Assembly: GCA_027924585.1 (NCBI GenBank) | Contig: BSBM01000125.1 | Span: 2,733,001 to 2,797,000 of the forward strand | Origin: Larix kaempferi | Lineage: Eukaryota; Streptophyta; Pinopsida; Pinales; Pinaceae | Reading direction: 5' to 3' | DNA length: 64,000 nt | Shown: positions 22,359-34,017 of the stretch, piece after piece | Layout of the letters: each line of letters starts with the position of its first letter | How positions within the stretch are numbered: the first letter of the stretch is position 1 | Position numbers and translations under genes: made by a program | The notes under the pieces: generated by a model | What the model saw: only the letters and a program-made list of their open reading frames with translations | Database searches by the model: none | What the model was told of the DNA's origin: nothing

Positions 22359-25120
22359 TTTCACATAAGCCTCCACCGCCAGAGTAGTAGTTACGTTCAG
22401 GGTACTCGCAATGTCTTCCAAGAGCTTGGACAAGCTTTGAAAACACAGTTTCAACCAAACCGAGAATTTGGAAACACAGTTTCAACCAGGCCCAAATTGA
22501 TTGATAAAAACTTTAAAATGGTGATTTGATCCATAACCGACAGAACCCATCGACTCCAGTTCCCATCAACTCTAGCCATCATAATGGCTGCCATTAAAAC
22601 CGTGAAGATTTCTAATTACACATTGTTATTGCTCAACAACGGATGGTGCGTGCGGTGATGAATGATCATTTATTAGCATCTGTGTCAATTAGTTGCAGTC
22701 GAGAGATAATTATGGAATAACATCCCCATCCCATCAAACTAGAGGGGATATAATTGTGCTTGGGCTAGGGGTTAGGGAGTTTGGTCGCCCGCATGATTGC
22801 CATGGGAAACATTCTCGCGGGTGGCACTTGTCCCCTCCTCCACTTGGCTAAGAGACACCCCATCTAGGGAAAAAATTTTAATTATTTGGTTAAATAAACC
22901 ATTTTAAATTAGTAGCTTATTAAATCCATGGGGAGATCAATAATAAACAAACAATAATAATCATTCAAAAATATTTAAATAATAAACTGCAATAATGGTA
23001 ACACTTTGTCACTTTGTATATTGTAAATTAAATTACATCAAGAAATGATCCCTTCATTTTCTAAGATTTGAAAGGTTCAATTTTATACAATTTTTAAATA
23101 TTAAAAAGATTCAATTTTATAACATTTTCAAAGATTCAAAAGATACAATTTTCAAAGACGAAAAAAATCAATTTTTGAATATTGGTGCGGATGAAAGGGT
23201 AGGAATGATTTGCTCTGGTTTAAATCACGCGCATGGAGAGATAGACAAAAAATAAGAATGAAATGTTGTTGGGTTAAACCGTGCATGGAGAGATAGACAT
23301 AGGTGTCGATCAAAAGGAAAGGGAGTGAGATGAACTACGGAAATTGGGTTCCAACGCTATCCATGCAGCTCTTCTTTTTATTTTTGATGTAGGAACCACC
23401 TGCAATTTCAACAAAAAAACACTTCCCCAAATTCTTGAACTCTTACCTTGACTATAAATTCAATTTCTTTGTTCAGAAATGGCGTTTTCCCCTTTAATAA
23501 TATGATTACAATTGGGCCATGATCTACTGCTTCTCGTACACAAATGGAATCTAAAATGGAGTTCGATTCCCAAACAGAGTATACCTGGGTATTCAAATTT
23601 GTGCACAATGACAATTTGCCATGATTTTTCCTCCAGGTCAGCATTCATTTCTTCAGGGTTTGTTTCAACATTTGAGAAACTTAGTTTTTCATGAACAAGT
23701 GGAAAAAAACAACTACTACCCTTCAACACACTTCCAAAAACTCAAACCCTAACCCTGAAATATGGAACCTGGCTATCAATTCCATAACTCAATCTCTGTA
23801 TAAAAATGTTAAACAAATGCTAAATATCCAATATTTGACCTTCAGCGACAATAGATTCTCACCCAACACATTTATTTATTCTGTTAAATTTTGGTTAGGG
23901 TTAGGGTTTAATGCAAAATGTACTTTAAACAATCTAACTCCTTCCGATTTGCATAACCTGAGATCTCATAATATAAGGACACTCGAGTCATAAACAATCA
24001 CATCTTGTCAGTTTTCAGAAGGGTCTTCAAATTCCAAATCCTTCGCAGAAATGGCATATTCCTTTAGTTGCTTACTGTCAAGAAGTCAGCCAATTAACAA
24101 ATCCTATGTACTCATATTTCTCTATAGGAATTACATACAAATTCCAGAGTAAATGACTTTATGTTTTCAGCAGGACGCCATTCACATTCAATAGAGACAA
24201 TGAACTTCATAAAAAATACATAGAAAGAGATATTCACAAGTCCATATGCATATAAAATGCTTTCATTAATCAAATTCAATTACTCAGAATTTCATGACCT
24301 GATTACACAATATGGGAGTATTCTACCCTGGTCCTCTCCTCTCTATTTTCCTATCCTCTCTGCCTCTGCCTCGCCTCTGCTCTACCTCTGACGTGGCCCG
24401 TAGGCTTACAATCGTATATATGAAGAATCAATTTAACGGTTTAACCCTAACGACCTTTCTATATTTATGTAATTGGCTCCCTAAATAGGAGTTCGGCTCT
24501 ATCCTAAAGGATGATGCATCATTGACACCTCATAACACTTGGAAACTTCTAGATAAACCTTGAAAACTATTGAACATTTACAAGATTTTTACATTGAACC
24601 CCTCCTTGTTTTAAGGACAAGAGTCAAGACCTCATGGTCTATCAAAAATTTAAAACTTTGAATGTGAGTTTGTTTGAGGCCTGATCTACTGAGCCGTGGC
24701 CTGAGGAGGGACTGTTGAGGTCTATCTGCCTTACCGTCATCTGTTGGGGTTACTCTGTGTCCTGATTGATGAGGCCGCAGCTGCTGGTGGCTTGGTTTGA
24801 TTGTGCCGTGGACTTCTGTTGTATGCAGCAGTGTATGTAAGGGTTTGTTATAGAGGCCACAAGAATTGTGAAATGATATTTTTCCATTTCTCTTGCAAGT
24901 TAAAAAAAGTCAAAAAGAGTAACAATAATGGAGCACTAATATATCGAAATGGAGGAGAGAAATAATATGATAAGTAGACCTCTTGCCTTTAGTCTCAACC
25001 AGGAGTTCCACCCTTTAAGGAAACAAAAAAGCAAGAAAAGGGAATATGTGAATATAATCAAGATTCTTTGATCTTATGGAACTTAATTAAAAGAGAAATT
25101 ACATCATAACAAATCAGGGA
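22359..25120. other. Intergenic DNA, no gene recognised
   Basis: The stretch holds small direct duplications (AAACACAGTTTCAACCA twice at about 22440-22487; GGAGAGATAGACA twice near 23235 and 23290) and a pyrimidine-rich run at 24330-24395. Minus-strand open frames at 23408-23729 have no recognisable motif. A plant-telomere-like TTAGGGTTAGGG at about 23896-23909 is too short to mean a telomere. The stretch near 24595-24620 (CCCCTCCTTGTTTTAAGGAC) resembles retroelement non-coding DNA. Confidence 0.4.
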
Positions 25121-25540
25121 AGATCTCTCAAGATTCAAAGAATCGACAGATCCTCTAATCTAGGCAGAAAAATTGATTCATTTGTTCTACGACCAGTATG
25201 CAATAATCCGCTCCTTGGGTAACATCAGAACGAACTCGGAGGAACCAAAAAGAGGATGGCCTAGGTGACACGATTCCAAATAAGACCCATGTGTTCGATT
25301 TCCATTTCTGCATATGTAAGTATAAACAGCAACTCAACTTACAGGCTTAGGCCAAGCCTGTAGATATACGTTATTAAACTGTCTTAAGGATGAAGATCAA
25401 TTTATTTTAACATAATAATTACAATTAGAATTACAGGAACTTTAGGAGTTAGTTCCATAAATGTAGGAGGTTTGTTATTTAGCTACAAGTTATGTTTCCA
25501 AGTATATCTTGTATGCCTGCGAGCATTAGAGGTTAGAGAG
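25121..25540 (-). repeat. 410-bp dispersed repeat, copy 2 (permuted, inverted)
   Basis: Reverse-complement relative of 2786-3195, but with blocks in the other order: read on the minus strand it is B (25540-25221), about 10 bases, then A (25210-25121). A minus-strand frame at 25155-25337 runs across the B-A junction and follows a splice-acceptor-like sequence. This suggests that B-A is the original order and that copy 1 is the rearranged one. The encoded peptide is not recognised. Confidence 0.75.
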
Positions 25541-26256
25541 AAAGGCTTGAAAAATGATGGTTAGGAGGGTTAGCTATACAATGTAAGAATCAAGGCAAGA
25601 AAAACAGAGGATAGGTCAGATTTTGTTTATTAGCCTGCAAATTTCCAAGTAATAAATGGAAAAGGATTATTTGCCATGATGTTGTGTGCCGATTTCATAT
25701 ATGTTTGTGTGATTGATGAACTCTGGTGAATATACAAGCTAACTAGGAAATGAGTTAGTTAATTGTGTTACTCTCTGTTGGGCTACATTTTAATTTTAAG
25801 GTTGAATTAAGATCTAAGGTTGAGCGCTGACTACATTGGAATTACACTCAGTATGAAGAGGAGTGATGTTGAACACTCTGCATTAAAGGGTTGCCTGGAA
25901 TGAATTAATTTTGAGTATGGGTAGAATCTTTATGGGTTCTACTTTCTTAGAAGTTAGATGCCATATTGGTTCGAATTTCAATGGTTCTACAAAATGACAT
26001 CTAAAGAGACAATTACAATAATGCATTAAGCCACATACATTATTTCCAGAAGATCTAAGTCAAATATTTGAACAGTTTAGGGAGTTTTTTTTATATCAGA
26101 ATACCTCTTAATAAGAAATGTGGGTTTATGCAGTTGTTTGACTGCAAGTTGTTAGTGCAAAGTTGTGTGTTTTCAATATATATAAGGTTTAGTATCAACT
26201 AACTTTTTTAGTTCATTTTAGACATAATTTCAACGGAGCTTGGAGCATATTATCAA
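25541..26256. other. Upstream region of the TNP2 gene
   Basis: AT-rich, no gene recognised. It may contain the 5' untranslated region and promoter of the transposase gene. I could not find a CACTA terminus here. Confidence 0.35.
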
Positions 26257-29200
26257 ATGGACAAAAGAAACTGGATGAACTTGAAAAATAGGTAAAGTTT
26301 CTATATTTGATTATTCATCGTGATATACCAAAAAAATGTATGAGTGCTAACATGTTCTCAATTAAATTTATGTGACTTAATGGAAATTGGTTATGTGTAG
26401 GACACTACAAGAATATAGAGATGGGGTTGAGGAATTCTTAAAGTTTGCCGAGGCGCATTCAAGGAATAAGATGTCCATAAAATGTCCATGTAATAAATGT
26501 GGCATAGTCAAAGTACAAACATTTGATAAAATGCGCAAGCACTTGATTTGTGATGGAATAATAGAACAATATAAAATTTGGTATTTTCATGGAGAGAGCA
26601 TTCACAGTCAGGTATCTTGAAAAAAAGGAATTGATGTAGTTTCAAACTTACTTGTATTACAATAAAGATATCAATTATATTTATATGTGCAAAATTATGT
26701 TTTCCTCACCTTTAGATTCCATCCGTTATTGATGAGGTTAGGAAACGCTCTGAAAATGAGCCACATGAAGTTATAGAGCATATATCATCTCAACTGGTAA
26801 GCTAATTTGCACTGGTAAAGGCCCCTATTTGACCAATTTCTATTCATTCTAATTTTCATAAAAACCATAAAATCACTGACATGAATTTTAATTTTCTTAT
26901 TAATAGGGTTATGGACATGTAGAATGCCATTATGATAATCAGGTTGATGAGCCTGGAACATCATTTCAGAATGGTAATGATCCCCTCGAAAAGGATGATG
27001 ATACAACCATTGTTGGTGATCAAGTGCTTCATATGGTGAATGATGCGTATCCATGTCTTGATCAAAACCTAAACGAAGGTGTGATAATGTGGGGTTGGCA
27101 TCAACAAATGTACTAAATGAAGTTAATGAATATAGGAAGTTAATCAAAGATGCAAAGAGGCCATTGTACCCAGGTTGTGTTGATTTCACAAAACTATCAA
27201 CAACCGTGGAATATTACAATCTCAAAATGAATAGTGGATGGTCTGATAGAAGTTTTGGCCAAATGTTAAAATTGCATAAAAATACACTTCCTAGAGATAA
27301 CACACTTCCAGATTCTGCATATGCTGCAAAAAGGTTGATAAAATCATTGGGATTAAACTATGATATGATACATGCATGTCCCAATGATTGCATTTTATAT
27401 CGAGGAAGTAACGAAAGTAAAGATGAATGCCAAACATGTGGAAAATCTTGATGGAAGGTGGATGCTCAATCTCAAAAGGTGCGTCAAGGTGTTCCTGCAA
27501 AGGTGTTAAGATATTTCCCCATAGCACCAAGGCTAAAGAGAATGTATAGGTATGATTTTCAACACCATAATTGTATTCAAGTTTTCACCTTCTTGTATTA
27601 TCTTTACCATTTTTCATAGTGTTATTATATGATAATATTATATATAAATGAAAGATTTTCTTTGTTGTTCTAGCTCTACGGACATGTCACAAAAAATGAG
27701 GTGGCATCATGAGAATACAAGCAATGATGGTCATATGCGCCACCCTATTGATAGCCCAGCCTGGAAAACTATTGATGAAAAATGGCCTAGTTTTTCAGGC
27801 AAACCCCGCAATGTACGACTTGCAATGGCAACAGATGGATTTAATCCATTTGGAGACTTGAGCAGTACATATAGTGTTTGGCCTGTAGTGTTGGTTACAT
27901 ACAACCTCCCACCATGGTTGTGCACAAAAAGGAATTTTTGTATGTTAACATTGTTAATACCTGGTCCCAAGCAACCAGGTAATGACATTGATGTGTATTT
28001 GGAACCCTTGGTAGATGAACTAAAGGAATTATGGGACCAAGGAGTATGGACATATGATGCTTACAATAAGACATGCTTTAACATGAAGGCGATTCTTATG
28101 TGGGTGATTCATGACTTTCCAGCTTATGGGAATATGGTTGGTTGCACAACAAAAGGCTATAATGCATGCCCCATATGCGGAAAGAACACAAAATCAGAGT
28201 ACCTCAATTGTAGCAAGAAATGTGTGTACATGGGACATAGGAGATTTCTTCCTCAAAATCATAAGTTTCGCTCACAGAAGGGACCATTTAATGGGAAGGA
28301 GGAGCTTCGTTATGCCCCTCCAGTTGTAAGAGTGTCGGATATTTTTAAGGAAACAAAGGGAAACGAAACAGTTTGGGGGAAGAGTGAATCAAAGAAAAGG
28401 AAAAGAAATAAGGAAAAAGGTGAAAAAACTAATGTTGTGGTGTGGAACAAACAATCAGTCCTATTCAATCTGCCATATTGGGAGGTATGTAAAGACATCA
28501 ACCATTCCTAATCATTATACATTGCATGCTTATATGACGTTATTGTGCTTAGATGTCTTCATTGAATTCATTGTTTATGATTTCCTCCATATTAAACGAT
28601 TTTCCAATATTCTCAATGTGTTGGAATGCAGAAACACCTACAACATCATAATTTAGATGTAATGCATGTGGAGAAGAATGTGTGTGAAATCATTTTTGGA
28701 ACCCTTTTGGATATAAAAGGGAAGTCCAAAGATGGAAAGAAATCACAAGATGACTTGCAAAAAATGGGTTTGAGAAAATCACTGTGGCCAGAAGTTAAAG
28801 GAAAAAAAATATTCCTTCCACCTGCACCGCATACTCTTTCAAAGAAAGAGAAAGAGACCCTATGTCACGTTCTTTTCACATTAAAAGTTCTAGATGGTTA
28901 TAGATCTAATCCAAAAAATCATATATCTATGGAAGAGCTTAAGTTCCATGGAATGAAAGCACATGATTGCCATGTTCTAATGCAACAACTTCTCCCAGTA
29001 GCTCTACGCCATGTGCTACCAATTGTTGTTCGAAAGACGCTTTGTAAGCTTTGTTACTTTTATAGGAAAATTTGTGCAAAATCGGTTTCATAGAGAGCCT
29101 TGACAAGTTGGAAAATGATATCATGGAGACAATGTGCATGCTTGAAAAGTACTTCCCTCCTTCATTTTTCGATATAATGATGCATTTGAATGTGCATTTG

Positions 29201-30704
29201 GTACGTGAGCTTCGATATTGTGGCCCGGTTTCATATAGATGGATGTACCCCTTTGAGAGGTACATGAAACTTTACTTGCTATCAAGAACCACAAGAAGAA
29301 TACTTTATTCAAAGCTTTTGACATTACTTAAAAAAATATGCTCTTTTTGTAGGTGTATGAAAGTATACAAGAGTTATGTTAAGAACAAAAATAGGGCTGA
29401 AGGATGCATCGTTGAAAGCTACAATGTGGAGGAATCAATAAATTTTTGTGGAGGATACTTGAAAGGTATGGAAGCTATTGGAACCACACATGGTCGAAAT
29501 GAAGTGTGGGATGACGAAGTTGAAGAAGTAATTCTTGATGGAAAGCCATTATCTGCTTCAATTCCATCAGAATTGGATAACATTAGTTGGGAACAAGCCC
29601 ATAGGTGGGTTCTATTTCACACAAATGAAGTTGATCCATGGATAGAGTAAGTAACATGTTTGACCTTCAAAATTTTGTTTGTTTATGGTTTAACAAAACA
29701 CAGATCCATGGATAGAATAATGTGTTTGACATTTTGAATTATTTGTATTCATATTTTATCAAAACACATTTACTGTCCATAATTGTCAAATTAGGATGCA
29801 CAAAATGGAGATTCTCAACTCATTTATCCAAACCAAAAAAGATGAATCTCCATTGTAGAGACTCCACACCCAACATTTTTCTAGTTGGCTAAAAAAACAG
29901 GTGACTTTACACTATTTATATCATAAGTACTAAAAAATCATTACATGTTGAATATAGTCATGTAAAAATTTAAATATTTTATCATAGGTTGGATGTATGT
30001 GTTCTAACTACATTCAAAAAACTGAAAATATGTAGGTGGAAGGAGATGGAAATGTGTCTGATACACTTAAATGGCTAGCACGGGGCCCAAGGAAATTTGT
30101 GAATAAGTACAAGGGATACCTAACCAATGGTTATAGATACCATACAAAAAGAATGGATAATGAGATAACCACCCAAAATAGTGGTGTGTGTTTGGAAGCT
30201 GAAACAATGATGAGGTCAAGTTCCAAAGATCCAAACCCTATACTTCAGAAAACAACATTTTATGGAGTAATAGAAGAAATAATTACATTGGACTATTTTT
30301 GTATGGAGTACACATTGTTCAAATGTAATTGGGTCGATGTATACAATAAGAGAGGGATTAAAACTGATGATTTGGGTTTTACAATGGTGAATATGAAGAA
30401 ATGCTTAAGTCAGAATCGTTGGCAAGATGATCCATTTATTCTAGCATCGCAAGCTAAACAGGTATTCTATGTACAAGATCCAATTGAGACTGACTGGTAT
30501 GTAGTGTTAACATGCCCTCCAAAAGGATTGAGAAATATTACATCATATGAACCCAAGTATGTAGATTTGTCAGGGGTTACAGACTTTCAAGAAGCAAAAT
30601 GTGTAAATGAAGAAGATATAGTCGATGTCAATTTCGATGTTGACGTGAACGTCGATTATGTCCGTTCAGATTGTGAAGGAATATGGTTGAATATTAAACA
30701 ATAA
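26257..30704 (+). pseudogene. TNP2 transposase gene of a CACTA (En/Spm) element, broken
   Basis: The main transposase of a plant CACTA transposon, in at least eight exons. Exon 1 (26257-26291) gives MDKRNWMNLKN. Exon 2 (26401-26611) is the Transpos_assoc zinc-binding domain, with CPCNKC and a Trp-Tyr-Phe-His-Gly-Glu ending. Exon 3 is 26716-26796. Exon 4 (about 26909-27549) carries a frameshift near 27080 and a TGA at 27449-27451, where an Arg codon is expected after CQTCGKS. Exon 5 (27674-28494) is the Transposase_21 core, including ATDGFNPFG, NLPPWLC, LLIPGPKQPG and CPICGK. Exon 6 starts at 28632 with NLDVMHVEKNVCE and enters DUF4218; a frameshift lies near 29070 before FPPSFFDIMMHLNVHL. The gene then runs to 29647, a small exon near 29791-29899, and a DUF4216 exon (30036-30704). 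The stops and frameshifts make it inactive. Confidence 0.9.
29633..29775 (+). repeat. 70-bp tandem duplication across an exon-intron border
   Basis: GATCCATGGATAGA starts at 29633 and again at 29703, with similar sequence after each. The first copy keeps the donor GAG/GTAAGT; in the second this is GAATAATG, so only the first can be used. Confidence 0.7.
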
Positions 30705-31279
30705 AACATATCAATTCTGTTATATTCACCTTTACATGGTATATACATTTGCAGACTTTGCATATTGGGTCACTAATGGTTTGGATTTACATTGAATGAA
30801 TGATGTTCTTGATAAATGCTAGTTTTGATCTTTTGTCTTGGATTGAATTAAGATGTTCTTGGACTATCCAGTGGATTATTTACAGCTCGTCCTTTACGTT
30901 TGATTATGCTCTTGGAAAGTAAGTGGACTGCTATGTGATTGTAATTGCTTCATATTGACTTTCTAGATGTGTTAACTTGGGTATGGAATTACATCATTTT
31001 ATAGTGGTGTATTTTTTGTTGTGTTTTGCATTTGTTTTTTATTTTTAAATCATTAAATTGGAGTTATTCCACAATAGATTTCTTTAAGAAAAACATTAGT
31101 GTTGTTCTGTGTTGGTTTTGCATGCTTGGAATTGTATAAGCAGTCTTTAAACATATGGGACACAATATGCTAGCTGACCTATTCTCTTGATGATTGTAAG
31201 AACATCAATCCTTGGTGGATTTATACTGATCTTGTATGGTGCTTACATATTTATAGTACTTACCTATTTCATTTTTCAG
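30705..31279. other. Spacer and probable captured intron
   Basis: No ORF is supported in 30705-31279. Its last part ends in TTTCATTTTTCAG, a good pyrimidine-rich splice acceptor, directly before the captured exon. It is probably intron of the source gene carried along with it. Confidence 0.4.
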
Positions 31280-31372
31280 GAAATTCCTTCCAGGGAAAAC
31301 AATCACGTTTTCAATGTTGGCAATCCTAATAATGAGGTCACTATCAAGCACCTGGCAGAAATAATGACTGAT
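31280..31372 (+). pseudogene. Captured exon of UDP-apiose/UDP-xylose synthase
   Basis: A 93-base exon of exactly 31 codons between a CAG acceptor and a GT donor. It encodes NNHVFNVGNPNNEVTIKHLA and then EIMTD. In plant UDP-D-apiose/UDP-D-xylose synthase (AXS) the corresponding region reads, as recalled, GHIFNVGNPNNEVTVRQLAE, close to the C-terminal part of the short-chain dehydrogenase fold. The full enzyme converts UDP-glucuronate in the cytosol to UDP-apiose and UDP-xylose for cell-wall synthesis. Only this one exon is recognisable; no neighbouring AXS exons were found. The reading frame and splice sites are undamaged. It sits just 3' of the TNP2 transposase gene, inside what is probably the same CACTA element, as in gene-capturing Pack-CACTA elements. 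Confidence 0.75.
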
Positions 31373-31522
31373 GTATGGTTCATCTTTTCACTGGAGTTCA
31401 AAAAAGTTGTTTGAATAGCTTTTTGAATAATTTCTTGTGCTTTTGTTGTTTTTATAGTGCTTGTTTAGTTTCCATTAACATTAATTAACATTTCATCAAA
31501 ACGAAAGCATAAACTATGCTTC

Positions 31523-31728
31523 CTTTGTTCTGTGACCAGTATGCAATAAATCCACTCCTCAGTTAACATTAGAACGAACTTGGAGGAACAAACAGAAGGA
31601 TGAGTTGGGTGACATGATTCCAAAGAAGGCCCATATGTCTGATTTCCATTTGTGCATCTGTAAGTGTAAAAAACAACTCATCTTACAGGATTAGCTAAAG
31701 CCTGTAGATATACGTTATTAAATTGTTG
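31523..31728 (-). repeat. 410-bp dispersed repeat, copy 3 (partial)
   Basis: Shares about 200 bp with copy 2 in the same orientation, from TTTGTTCT through the A-B junction to TATACGTTATTAAA, but is more diverged and cut off inside block B. It has the B-A order of copy 2. Copies 2 and 3 therefore flank the TNP2 gene and the captured exon as direct repeats. Confidence 0.7.
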
Positions 31729-32240
31729 TTACAGAATTTTATATCATCTTTTGCTATCTTGTTTCCATATGTTTAAAAAAGCTTAGTATCTATTTTAGTT
31801 ATCGTGTAAACATGTTAGTGAATCAATTCTATTTACTTTACTTATAACAATGTGATATTTTTGTTTTTTCAAATTTAGTAAAATGTTATAATAATAATAA
31901 CCAAATGTTCAATTTATTCTAGGAGGCCATTGGTCATCACCATCTACTAGGGTTACATTTTGCTTGTGACTTGCTCCACTTGACTGACATGAGTTTAAAA
32001 GGGATGAGGCCGGGTACTAGTCCCAAGCAATTTTGATGGGTATAGCTACACCTCATATTGGGCAGGTAAGCAAAGAAATTCTACCCTATGTAACCCATCA
32101 GAGGAAGTTTCTTGAAGCATTTCCAAAAAAAAAGTGTAATTTCATGCCAATATGAATCTTTGGAATTTTGCACTTTTATAAGTGCTCTACATTTATGTTA
32201 TATATGAGAATTAAAAAATGCATGTAAGTTGAGATAAAAC
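31729..32240. other. Unclassified spacer
   Basis: No gene recognised. A stretch near 31921-32065 has codon-like composition but is interrupted by stops in all frames. Confidence 0.3.
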
Positions 32241-32244
32241 CGAT

Positions 32245-32430
32245 AATTCACAGGATATGCTACTTTGTTGTTTATTCAAGCACGTTTATATACCTCCTGA
32301 AACTAATGCTTGGATTCTGGAACATGACAATTATAAAGAGAAAATTCTCAAGTATTACAATGAGAAAAAAATACAGATTAAAGCTGGAGGCTCTATCTTT
32401 TGCATAGCCTCCTTTACTAACCATTTAATT
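32245..32430 (+). other. Exon-like open stretch, product not recognised
   Basis: It follows an acceptor-like TTCACAG and reads FKHVYIPPETNAWILEHDNY followed by KEKILKYYNEKK and so on, a well-mixed, charged sequence unlike the AT-noise ORFs around it. A diverged echo of its first part (KQVYRPAETNPC) lies at about 32976-33012, so two paralogous exon pieces may be present. I do not recognise the family. Given the captured exon nearby, another host gene fragment is plausible. Confidence 0.35.
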
Positions 32431-33224
32431 TATTATATATCTTGGACTCTAGAGAATTTTTTATTATTATTTGTTGGAAAATACTAGGGTTAAAATGTGT
32501 CTCCCTGCTTTTTTATGTCCCCACATTTTCACTGTGGCTTAGGGGGTCTGCATTGACCAGCTTGGGAGGTCCACACCATCCAGTTTGGGGCATATGTACC
32601 TAAGATGTCATATAGAATCCACAATGAAGAAAATTATGTTCAGATTGATTTGTTGCAAAGAGGTCTTTAATACTGGCAGGTTAGTCAACATGAAATTATA
32701 TAGCAGGTACAGGCATGTTTTTTAATCAATATACTGGAATGAGTTCCAACATATTGAATCCATTCTCCAAAATTCTCGTTTGAAGGAACATGTGAAACTA
32801 AGTTTAGATAGTAAATTTTTATGTCCCTAGGATTTGCTCAAATCGTAAATAATGATGGCCAAGAGAATTATGATCCAAGAATTTTAATAGGCATGATGTA
32901 ATCGTAGTTAGAGAACATTTTTAATTACCATAGTTTAGTGTTTAAATATTTATAGGCCTATTGCATTATTTTTTGCAAGCAAGTTTATAGGCCTGCTGAA
33001 ACTAATCCATGCAAGGTAACAATTCCTATGATTGTAAAGTACAACCAACAAGAACAAAAATCTGCCCCTGCTAAGTACAACCAACAACTCAGAAAATTGC
33101 CCCTGTAAACTACAACCAGCAAACTCAGAAATATGCCTTTGTAAGGTACAGTCAACACAACATAAAACTATCCCTTCAAATCTATGTAGGCTGAATTGAA
33201 AAGACACCCAGAACAACAAGGAAG
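32431..33224. other. Unclassified spacer
   Basis: Holds the second exon-like echo near 32976-33012 and three loosely repeated AAGTACAACCAACA-type words at 33037-33160. No complete gene. Confidence 0.3.
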
Positions 33225-34017
33225 GTGCTCTATCACCAATGATTGGACATACTTCTCTTCTAAGCAATTGTTTGTCACCATTGTCACCATTGTGGAAAGC
33301 AATGGTGACGTTGAACCGTTATCCTTTAAGGACCATTATAATTTTTTTTTTACAATTTTAATTGAAATGGAAACGGTCCTTTATGTTGCGTCATTAAAAG
33401 ATTTTCAAAATGAAAAGCGGTGACAATCTCATAGCGGTTGTCACCATTGATATGTTAATGGAAATATCCTCAATAGTGAGGGTCATTGCAAGGCCCTCAT
33501 CACATGTCATTGGCGACGTTCAGTTTTTTGGTGATGGAGGCCCTTAGGTCCATCACCAAAACTTCATATAAATTGGTGAGGGTCACTATTTGTCACTAAT
33601 AATCCCTATTAGTGTCGAACATTGAATGTCACCACACCACCTCTACTTTTGGGGACACAGCCATTGGTGACATTCACATTTTGATGACGTCCTCCTTTTT
33701 CACCATCACCGATGAGATTATGGTGACATGTCTCAACCCTCACCAATGATCGGTCATTGACCGTCATCATATATGCATCAAATGGTGAGGGCCAAAGCAG
33801 GTCCGTCACCAACACTTCATAACGATTGGTGATAGTCACAACCTGGAATAATCATAATTATTAGTGACGGGCCGTGAATGTCACCACATACCCCCAATTA
33901 AGGTGACGGTGCCTTTGGCAACGCTCAGGTTTTGGTGACGGGGGCCCTTTTGACCATCACCAATGAGCTTATGGTGACATTTTTGGACCCTCACCAATGA
34001 CCTTTTTTCTTGTAGTG
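33225..34017 (+). mobile_element. CACTA element right end with subterminal repeats
   Basis: The segment ends TTTCTTGTAGTG at 34017, the inverted form of the CACTACAAGAAA terminus typical of plant CACTA transposons. Inside it, about twelve copies of GGTGAC or GTCACC words (often GGTGACGG or GTCACCAAT) occur in both orientations between 33225 and 33985. That is the usual form of CACTA subterminal repeats, the binding sites for TNPA-type proteins. The three bases after the end are ATG. I did not find the matching left end anywhere in the window, so this is one end of a larger, rearranged or truncated element. The TNP2 gene 2.6 kb upstream points the right way to belong to it. Confidence 0.75.

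Noticed and set aside
23896-23909. Interstitial telomere (TTAGGGTTAGGG)
   Set aside because: Only about two units; the plant repeat is TTTAGGG. Too short to be meaningful.
23408-23993. Protein-coding gene near 23.5 kb
   Set aside because: Open frames exist on both strands but none matches a family I know. Kept only as a note in the intergenic entry.
26403-26416. CACTACAAGAAT as the left terminus of the CACTA element
   Set aside because: It lies inside TNP2 exon 2, coding for TLQEY, with no subterminal GGTGAC repeats beside it. The match is probably chance.
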